This document shows, in pieces, positions 56,232 to 64,000 of a DNA stretch of 64,000 bases (positions are counted from its first letter, which is position 1; each line of letters begins with the position of its first letter). Origin of the DNA: Favolaschia claudopus. Lineage: Eukaryota; Basidiomycota; Agaricomycetes; Agaricales; Mycenaceae. The notes below the pieces were generated by a model. It made no database searches, had not been told where the DNA came from, and saw only the letters and a list, made by a program, of their open reading frames with translations. The translations under genes and the position numbers were made by a program. Where the stretch lies: positions 124,001 to 188,000 of the forward strand of contig JAWWNJ010000115.1 of the NCBI GenBank assembly GCA_037176885.1, read 5' to 3'.

Positions 56232-57465
56232 TCAATACCAAGGCTTTCCACGTAAATTATCCACCGCCCTTCCCTCCTCAGTCAACGGCGGCCAAAGCCC
56301 CACAGTCGGCTTTTGCTCCGACGGATAGGCGAGATGTCCGCAGCCATCTGCGTGCACATATAAATCCCGCTCCCCCTCCGCAACATTGCCTACATCTGGA
56401 GAATCCTCAGAAACCGGCCAGGCTGTACATAGAATCAACTCCCCCACATCCGTCGCCAACGCCGAACGCAACGAGGCGGGTGTCATACGGACGCCAATTG
56501 GCCAGCCGGAGCCACGGGCATCGTGCAGGGCGGCACAGAGGGAGACTAGGGCGGGGCGGCGGGCAGAGAGACAGGCGCCGAGGGCGGCCCAGGAAGTGCG
56601 TTCTTGCATGTCCTCAACAATTTCGTCGTCGTCGTCGAAATCGGATAGAGGAATCTCGGCCCCGTGGTCGAGGATGAGGTGTTTGAGATTCGGGAGGAGA
56701 GTGGAGTTGGTGAGGATGGTGGCGAGCGCAGGGATGGGTGGGGAGTGGTGTGTTAGGTCGAGGATTTCGAGGTGGGGGAGAGGGTGTGAAATGAGAGAGG
56801 GGGAGAAGGAGAGGGAGTGGAAGGGGGAGGATGGAAGGGTTGTGGATTGTGGGAGGGCGATGCGCAGACGTTGAATCGTCGGCGCAGATCTGGTTAAGAG
56901 GGAGGTGAGCGAGGCGAGGAAGGCCGCGTATGTTCGGGGAAACTCGGATTTTGAGAAGACGTCGGAGAACGTTGGATTTAGGATGAGAGTTCTGGGGAGG
57001 GATCCTCGAAGGGGCTGCGAAATGATCAGTTTTGACTCACCGAAAACACAAGAAACTAACCCATTGCACAGAGAGCGACTCCAATTCCAAATCCTCCAAC
57101 CAAGGGAAAAGATTCAAGGGTTCCAGCACTCCATTTCCCGGAAGAAGGATATCGACATGACGCAGACTGTGTGTATTTTCGCGAACAACTCGTTCGAATG
57201 TGGGCTTTGCTTCTTTGCACCACTTTTCCCGGTCAGCAACTAACTCAGGGTCCAGATAGGCGTCGAGGGCGATCCCAGCACAAGTTTTGGTGTAATTCTC
57301 GTTTATGTCTATCCCGCGCTCAGCCTTCAGTGCCTCGTAACGCGCACGGAGCCAGTCTGACGCATCCGATGGGAAAGGAACCTGAAAGACGAGCGAGGTG
57401 AGCGTATTTTTCGGTTCTTGTGGCGGGGGAGAGGTTGAGATGGAGGATAGAGTCAAGGAGGGCAT
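56232..57465 (-). CDS. hypothetical protein, leucine-rich
   Basis: Exons 57061-57465 and 56232-57014 (46-nt intron GTTAGT...TTCGCAG) join in phase to about 395 aa. The N-part includes VFQVPFPSDASDWLRARYEALKAERGI and FERVVRENTHSLRHVDILLPG. The C-part has LRR-like lines (LPHLEILDLTHHSPP, LLPNLKHLILDHGAEIPL) and an acidic FDDDDEIVEDM. It resembles the post-F-box region of mushroom F-box/LRR-like proteins, but no F-box is visible. An upstream 79-codon frame ending at 57320 lies out of frame and may be part of a lost N-terminus. Start at ATG 57465 is tentative. Confidence 0.6.
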
Positions 57466-59121
57466 CGAATTTGACGGTAAGGGTGGGTAAATTGGCTTGA
57501 AGTATGAAGCGTCGTGGTGGTTGAAGTTGAATCCGAATGAGGCGGTGCGAATCCATCAAGTTTCGTAATTGGTGGGATCAGCGTTTTATCTATCTTTGCC
57601 TCCAACGCTCATGTTCCTCGCTTATAGGGCGTTTCACTCTCAAGTTGCACGGTTTTCCGACCATTCCACTGGGTGTTCTTCCCGGGAAAAAGCGGAAAAA
57701 GAAATGAGAAAAAGGGAGATGTCGGAAATTTCCGAGAGGGCTGATTGGGCTGATTATTTCACTTTACCGAGCTGTTCATGCCTCAAAGCTAGCCCAACAG
57801 ATCCTCTGCATTGTGAATTTGGAGGCAACTTGAGCTTTGCTCCGGACCACCAGTTCAGTCTGATATTCTGTCTATAATCTCCAAATTACAACAAATGATG
57901 AGACAGCGCCATTAAATTAATGCGAGCCTTTGAAACAGAAAAATGCTTGAGAGAGAGTCATTTCCTATTTCTTCGTCCAGCCGCCCTACTAGTAGCCATG
58001 GAAAGAATGAATTGAACAAATAGGGAGTTTGTGAAAACCAAAGATGAGTGTAACACATTTGTTCCTCAAGATGGCAGCTCTGAAAACTGGCAGGGTTCAA
58101 AACATGGCCAGAAGTCAAATTACTGACCTATGCATGCTCTAGTATTACCTACCCTCTTTGAACACTCAATAGAATTTCAGGTAATTAATCCTCTCGACAC
58201 AATGAAATTGTGTAAGCAGGCTAAGAAAAATACAGGTTAAAGAACAGGATCTTCTATATCAAATTAGGAGCACTACAGTTTGATAAGGGAAGGCAGAACT
58301 TGAGCAGACCTTGGAAACTCGAAACAAACCGAACGCGAATGAAACTCGGGAAATGCCGGCTACCTAATGCGGACAGTCACACTAGTGACAAGTTATCTGC
58401 CATGTCACAGGATTATCTGACAACGTCAGATATTACGGTGCCTGGAACATTTTTCTGCGATATAGAGCAACAGAAGAGCATCAAGTTCTTTTATAGACCC
58501 TCTGGATTATTCTGAAGAATTTACGGGGCTTCAGTGTTGAGAAGTAGAGGTGCGGCAGATAACTGCACTGCCACATGGCAGATAACCACCCAGCTGATCG
58601 ATCGGTTAACCAGTTGCACAGCGCGACAAAAGCCCAGGACTATCAGTAATTTCTTGGCTTCACCGACAACCAAAGTTACGGCCGGGCCGCGTCCGACTAG
58701 TTGGGCGGATTTTCGCGGCTCAGCATGTCAACCTCTTCAACCTTGGATTGTGTCAAAACCGGTAGCTCCAGAGTCAAAGAAGATCCTTTTTACTCGTGAC
58801 TCGACCGGACATGTACAACAGTCGCCGGTTTCCCAGGTACACCCCCGACCAGAACGCAAGTACTCGTACTCGGGGACTCGGCCAATGTTTGAGGCGCTTA
58901 GTTCTGTACCTGGTCTGACATCGGACCACCGCAGCGTCGTGATTGAATCGAATCCCGCTCTCACTAAACTTAGCGAACTCATGCATATATAAACGGGTGA
59001 AACTGGTCTTCATTTTCCAGCCCTGCTCCTTCTTTCTCGTTTCCCTTTTCCATTCTTTCTCGTGCAGCGCACTTTGCCTTTCCACCTTTCTCATAAATTC
59101 ACGCTTCCTCGAACAAAAAAG
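57466..59121. other. intergenic
   Basis: 1.65 kb without a supportable gene. The last 140 bp are the promoter of the metallopeptidase gene. Confidence 0.5.
58986..58993 (+). promoter_or_regulatory. TATA box of the metallopeptidase gene
   Basis: TATATAAA lies 136 bp before ATG 59122, followed by a C/T-rich leader. Confidence 0.5.
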
Positions 59122-60463
59122 ATGCTTCTCACCACCTCAGCTGGCGTAGCCTTCTTATCCTTGGCCCTCTCGGCCCGCGCCACGCCCATACCATCGTCCG
59201 ACTTGCTCCCTCGCGCGGGAGTCAAATTCCACATCCTCTCGGGTACCCCGCCGGCCACGCTCACTGGCTCCGTCGAGGACGAGAAGTGCACCCCCGCCCA
59301 GGTTACTGCTATCAAGGCAGGAATTGTTGACGCGAAGAAGATGGCGGATGTCGCGATTAAAGTTTTGAAGCCGAAGGACATGAACAAGAGCAACGGATTC
59401 TTCTGGATTTTCGGTATGCTTTCGCGTATTTCATCACCGGGAAATGTGTCTCTAAATTGTTGATTTGCAGGTGGCTCCCAGGTCTCCGCAGCGGAGATAA
59501 CCAAGAAATACGATTTCGTTAATAAGTTAGATACGCCCGACGAGATTACCACAACAGTAGGCCTCGAAGACAGTCAAACCGACTTGATCTTCACCTGTGT
59601 GCCAACCGGCGCGGCAAAAGCTGCCGACGCGTACGCAAATACGGTCAATGTCGGACGAAAGACGGCCGGTTCCAACGGCGTGCCGACGCTCAACCTGATA
59701 CGGCTCACTCAGAACAGTCTCGCCGTAAGCCCCCAGTCTTTGATCGCTGCCCTTGAATCAAATCTCACCAATTTTCACAGAACTCTGAATCCTTCGTCGC
59801 TTCCGCTGCGCGCGTCAAAGCCTCAGGCGACATCAAGACCTCTTTCCCCGTCACCGGTGGCATCCCCACACCGCCTCTCGCGTTCACTCTCATTCACGAA
59901 GTGCAACATTCCGACCCACTCATGGACAACGCTGTCATCGACCATCTCGTCGACGTCAAGGGCAGCGATCTGAAACGCGCGTATGGATTCGGACAGATTC
60001 AGAACAAGCTCGACGCGTCGCAGAAGAAGCTGAATCCGCAGAACTACGCTTTCTTCGCGCTCCTGGTGCGTTCAATTCTCTTCCTCTTCGATCGACCTAA
60101 ATTCTATCATTTTATTTGTTCTAGGCCGAATCAAACCCGGAATTCTTCGCGCCAGATTGCTTCATTGGGGAGTCCGTTCTCGGCGCTCGCAATGCCGTAT
60201 TTGCGCGTTCCAGCGTCCTCGATTTTGACGATGTTCTTCCCGCCCATGATCACGATCATGATGAGGACGATCATGACGACGACGCCGAGTCGAGTCTCAT
60301 TCGCCGCATTTTCGGGCTCGGGTCGAAGAAGGAACCTTCCGCCTCGGCGGCCTCCACGGAGTGCAATGCGAAGGTGAAGGGAGCGTGTGCTGCGTGCCAG
60401 AAGATTGTCAACGGAATTCCTGGGGATATCGCGTTGACGGATTTTGATACGGATTCTTCGTGA
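59122..60463 (+). CDS. secreted zincin-type (HEXXH) metallopeptidase
   Basis: Four exons (59122-59413, 59471-59724, 59781-60065, 60125-60463; introns 56-59 nt) encode about 389 aa. A signal peptide is clear (LLTTSAGVAFLSLALSARA). FTLIHEVQHSDPL around residues 217-229 contains HEVQH (H221, E222, H225), the zinc site of zincins. DVKGSDLKRAYGF after it offers a candidate Asp third ligand, and NPQNYAFFALL is like the conserved downstream stretch of aspzincins (M35 type). This suggests an extracellular peptidase; subfamily is not certain. Unusually, the C-terminus carries a His/Asp run (AHDHDHDEDDHDDDAE) before a four-cysteine tail (C-x7-C-x2-C). In-frame ATG 59062 lies upstream but would spoil the signal peptide. 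Confidence 0.8.
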
Positions 60464-60620
60464 GGTGGTATGAGTTGAGATTGGGATAATAATGGTAAGT
60501 ATGAGTACATGTAGTTTATTATAATTTTACTTTCGTTTTTGGGTCTGGCGGCATTTTGGTTGCTGAGTGTCGATAATTTTGGTACGGACGCGCAGCGAAA
60601 TTGTTCTTTGAAAAAAGAGC

Positions 60621-61650
60621 CTACGTTGTGCCGTCTAAGGCCTCCCGCTTCGATTTGAGCAGGTCGTCCCATTCAGGGAGGCCGAAAACGGCCGGTAGGG
60701 CATCCCAGAACTGTTGCTGCGCACTTTGAAACTGCATGTGAGCAGTGTCATAGCACGCGTCGCAGAGATTGGCGCTCCCGTCGCGTTCCATGAAATCGAA
60801 CACCCACCCTCCCAAAGGATCGCAGTCAAAGCGATTTCTATGCCAGTTCGCAAGTCCAGTATAAGCCCTCGAGACCAGCTGCCGACATGCATCCGAGCCA
60901 CAAGAGGCTGAAGGGAGATTCGTAAGGAACTGATGCGTGACTGCTGTTGCACGGATAAACTCGGCCTGTGCTCTTGGATATATTTTGAGCTCGTGCGGCT
61001 GCAGGCGGGGGATGGCTTCGTTCATGGCATCCCAATCGTATGCGAGGCGGTAGCCCGCTGCAGGAATCAGCCATAAGGCGCCTACTTCGGAGGCTGCCCG
61101 AATGGCAGTCAGCGATGCGATGGGGTCACCGTGATCTTCACATTCGATGTGGTGTTGGGTAAAACCAGTATTGATGTCTCGAAAATCGTTTAAATTCGCG
61201 GGATACATCGAATCGAGGTGGGATAAAGCGCGCCGACGGAGGTATGGCACATCGTACTTATGCGCCAGACGTAGAACACCGATGACCGCATGGAAGTCGA
61301 CGGGAGTGGGGGAGCGCTCAAAGAAACTTGAACTATTTAGTGAAAGCCTCCCTAATCATAACTGAGGATCATACTCACTTGGAATCGAATACCGCTCGCA
61401 AGAAGACTTCGACTTCGTTTGCCAGATCGTGTAGACGAACAACAGGATGTCCATCCAGCACGTTCTCGCCAGACTCCGGTTGAGAAGGTTGGGGGAATGC
61501 CACCATATCGCGAAAAACAGAGGAGCGAGCTTCGAGAATGCCACTGTAGACGCGAAAAAGCGAATTCTCCGCGCGAAGTATGAGATCGGCGTGAGGAAAC
61601 CAAAGGCCCTCCACCCGGATGAGTTCAGACTGATAGGTAGATGAAGACAT
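60621..61650 (-). CDS. BTB-array protein
   Basis: Exons 61379-61650 and 60621-61326 (intron GTGAGT...GTTCAAG, 52 nt) give about 325 aa: ELIRVEGLWFPHADLILRAEN, ARSSVFRDMVAFPQPSQ, LANEVEVFLRAVFDS, FFERSPTPVDFHAVIGVLRLAHKYDVPYLRRRALSHLDSM, AIRAASEVGALWLIPAAGYRLAY, CGSDAC, LCDAC and FWDALPAVFGLPEWDDL. Intact, and the closest match to the frame-broken gene at 7642-8665. Convergent with the metallopeptidase gene (157 bp between stops). Confidence 0.9.
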
Positions 61651-61721
61651 GACAGCTAGTCTCTGCGCTGCTCCAGATCGGGATGATGGTTGGGAGCAAA
61701 AAGGCACAAGTGTGTGTCACA

Positions 61722-61735
61722 TCACGGGACCGTGA
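61722..61735 (+). promoter_or_regulatory. BTB-promoter dyad element, 72 bp before ATG 61650
   Basis: TCACGGGACCGTGA, a perfect 14-bp palindrome apart from the central step, preceded by TGTCACA and followed by CCAGTCGCGC. Role inferred. Confidence 0.5.
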
Positions 61736-62242
61736 CCAGTCGCGCTTTTCCTCCTCCATCATGATCAAGCCCAAAACCAGCCCTCTGCTCGAAAGGTCGT
61801 GGCATATCCTACTGTGAACTAGATCTTCCTTTGAAGTTCTCTTTGCTTGTACTTTTCCTCCTTTGTTCCCAGGTTTCTCGATGACCCAACTTTCTGCTAG
61901 ACTGACGGATCCGGAGAGTCGGAGACCGTTGGCCTCAAAATTTCGCGGTCGACACAACGGCACCCCTTGAAGTGTCTCCTGGCTGCCAACTGAACGCGAT
62001 ATTTATCGCATCAAGCGCGAAATAGCTGCAGCTCGAAGGACTTTGAAATGGAAATAAATTCAAACTGTTTAGGAATGCCCAAGGAATCACCCACGTACTC
62101 CGTTTCTCATCTGATTGCACCGACCGAGCGCTCGCTCTCCCTGAACTGCGGAAAGTGGAGCAACAAGCAAGGAACAAATCCCTGGCTCGACTTTCGGGAG
62201 ACTCTCTATTTTTGTTTCCGATCAGGGGGTTGTGGCTGGCGG

Positions 62243-62250
62243 TATAAATT
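62243..62250 (+). promoter_or_regulatory. TATA box of the sulfotransferase gene
   Basis: TATAAATT, 57 bp before ATG 62300. Confidence 0.5.
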
Positions 62251-62299
62251 TAGCGCACCGCCGCCTACACCCTTGCATTCGTTCTCGTTCTCATCCACC

Positions 62300-63233
62300 A
62301 TGTACCAATTCATTGAGCGCCGCAACAGCCAACGTGCCGTCCCCATGCAAGTCCTCGCCCTCGGTTTCTCGCGCACAGGGACGACATGTAAGCTCGCCCA
62401 ATACTCCACTTACCTCTCGCAGGCTCTGATTTCCGAGTCTGCTACTTCCTCCAGCGATGCGCATCGCCCTCGAAAAACTTGGCTACAACGAGACGAACCA
62501 CGGGTTCACCGTCTGGACGAACCCACTCGAGATGGAGATGTGGACGGAGGCGATCAACGCCAAGTTCTACGGCAAGGGCAAGCGATACGGACGCGCCGAG
62601 TGGGACCAGTTGTTGGGGCACTGTATGGTGAGTCTCGCTATGCTCTCTTGCCGCTTTTTCTATAGCTTTTGAACCCACGCCTAGGCTGTCACGGATATCC
62701 CGCACATCCTATTCGCAAAAGAGCTCATTGAGGCGTACCCCGAGGCCAAAGTCATCCTCACGACTCGCAACGTCGATAGCTGGTGGAAATCGTATCACGA
62801 CACTATCGGCAACGCGCTCAACAGCTCCATCGGCGACCTCACCGCCCGCATCGACGCCAAGACCGCTGGGAAGGTGCGGGAATTCTGGCGTCTCGCGTTT
62901 CTTGCTATGTTCGGCACCACCAACGTCACGGAAGAGGTTGCCAAGAAGCGGTACTTGGAGTACTACGATGAAGTCCGGAGCTTCGTTCCCGCCCACCGAC
63001 TGCTCGAGTATCGTGTTGGGGAGGGTTGGGAGAGTTTGTGTCGGTTCCTCGAGAAGGACGTACCCAGCGAGCCCTTTCCGAAGACGAATGATACGCAGGC
63101 ATTCCAGGACCATATGAAGCAACGCGTCGTTTCTGTATGGCGTCGGTCAGCAAGGCAGCTTGCGATGCCGGCGTTTTTGGTATGCGCCTGCTTTACATTT
63201 TACTTTGCTGGTGGGCTCAGAGTCTTCGTTTGA
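62300..63233 (+). CDS. sulfotransferase-family protein with C-terminal membrane segment
   Basis: Exons 62300-62387, 62455-62627 and 62685-63233 join in frame to about 269 aa. The N-terminus has the PAPS-binding loop VLALGFSRTGTTSMRIALEKLGY, formed across the first splice junction. DIPHILFAKELIEAYPEAKVILTTRNVDSWWKSY is the second conserved block (3'-phosphate binding). This is the fungal Sulfotransferase_4-like group, often mislabelled as epimerase; substrates are unknown. The last 20 residues (PAFLVCACFTFYFAGGLRVFV) are hydrophobic and may anchor the enzyme in a membrane, as in many relatives. Start chosen at the first ATG after the TATA box, matching the family length. Confidence 0.85.
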
Positions 63234-63768
63234 TTGGGGGACCGGGGTCCCGGTTTCATAGCATTCCTATATCCTATATCTATTCTCTACGGTGCCATTT
63301 ATTGGGGTTCAAAATTTCTACATATCCTCGACATGTAGTTGCATTCGTATTAATGTTCCATGACTTTCATTCATTCTTGATTTTCAATATGTAAACTCGA
63401 GATTTTCTTCGATTGTTCAATCAAAGCGGTATCGCCCTTCTGCTTTGTGCGTTGAATTCTCTCCACTGTCGAACTAGCCATCACAAGCGTGTAACTTTGT
63501 GCTCGCCGATTCGGCGCTTGAAGTTCTCTGATCCGCCACTCTTTTGGTGACTTCCAACCACTTCCGGACAACATTGTCACTTTGCGGCTTGCCATAGATC
63601 TGTCCAAGCTGACACTCTTGGTGACTGGAGCGCGTGTACAGATACAGCTTTTCCCTCGACGTTGGTATCGCCTTGCTTTGACTCAGATCCAGAGGTCTCG
63701 GTAGCATGGTCTGAAGTTGTTCACACCTTATTGACCTCAGCGCAGATCGACCTGAAAACTCAAGAAAA
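63234..63768. other. intergenic
   Basis: 3' flank of the sulfotransferase gene. Minus-strand frames here lack protein-like content. Confidence 0.45.
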
Positions 63769-64000
63769 TGCACCACGGCACCGCACTGGGCAAGACTCGT
63801 GTTCCTTTCTCTCGGCTGCATATCGATCTCAGCGATAATCCCCGGTTCGAAGAGAGAGAATATTTCGGCCACGAGTCACGCGCGACAAGGCTCGTTGGCG
63901 GGGATTCCGAGCGATTCTTGACCGTTTCATTCAAAGGGAGCGATACGCAGATCAAAACAATAGTCGAGCGTATCACGCAGCCTGGTGAGGGTGTCACCGT
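63769..64000 (+). CDS. open frame running off the right edge
   Basis: ATG 63769 follows an in-frame TGA (63754-63756) and opens a frame of 77 codons with no stop before the window ends. Content is protein-like: TRVPFSRLHIDLSDNPRFEEREYFGHESR, then RFLTVSFKGSDTQIKTIVERI. I do not recognise a family. Likely the N-terminal part of a gene continuing outside. Confidence 0.45.

Overview
The window is fungal nuclear DNA from a mushroom-forming basidiomycete (Agaricomycete type). Coding exons are joined by many short introns (mostly 50-75 nt, GT-AG, often with a CTAAC/CTAAT-like branch point). The gene families are typical of that group: F-box proteins, BTB/POZ proteins, NB-ARC/TPR STAND proteins, a fungal sulfotransferase, a stomatin and a NAM8/NGR1-like RNA-binding protein. 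Nothing in the sequence fixes the species.

Layout. 0-10 kb: the tail of a BTB gene, a small membrane protein with an apparent frameshift, a secreted cysteine-rich protein, an F-box gene, and two BTB genes (the first with two +1 shifts). 11-29 kb: an inverted pair of NB-ARC/TPR genes (11.7-14.5 kb forward, 25.5-28.4 kb reverse). Between them lie a divergent BTB-type gene, three array BTB genes, a second F-box gene and a 1.73-kb Gag-only LTR retrotransposon. 30-36 kb: two BTB genes, a multi-pass membrane protein and a third BTB gene that lacks half of the domain. 36-48 kb: a low-complexity protein, a coiled-coil/F-box gene, the large NAM8/NGR1-like gene and a 3.5-kb gene-poor stretch. 49-51.4 kb: an inverted copy of the 30-33 kb BTB pair, one member carrying a nonsense codon. 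52-64 kb: stomatin, an unrecognised protein, a secreted HEXXH metallopeptidase, another BTB gene, a sulfotransferase and an open frame running off the right edge.

The main feature is the dispersed BTB array. Eleven full-length or near full-length members plus an edge fragment share one architecture: a BTB N-half, an intron at a fixed position, the MRLxHKYDV segment, and a C-terminal region with four conserved cysteines (C-x4-6-C ... C-x2-C). Members at several stages of decay are visible: homopolymer frameshifts, a lost splice donor, a premature stop and a missing N-half. Most intact ones, and the distant BTB gene at 15 kb, carry a 14-bp dyad element (TCACG...CGTGA type) about 65-100 bp before the start codon. 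The retrotransposon sits between one member (23.2 kb) and its copy of this element. BTB and F-box proteins are substrate adaptors of cullin ubiquitin ligases, and NB-ARC/TPR STAND proteins are implicated in fungal non-self recognition. I therefore infer a fast-evolving adaptor/receptor region, but the sequence shows only the duplications and decay, not the function.

Exon boundaries were read by eye from splice signals and checked for reading-frame continuity. Where a gene spans several exons the coordinates give the whole CDS span and the introns are listed in the evidence.
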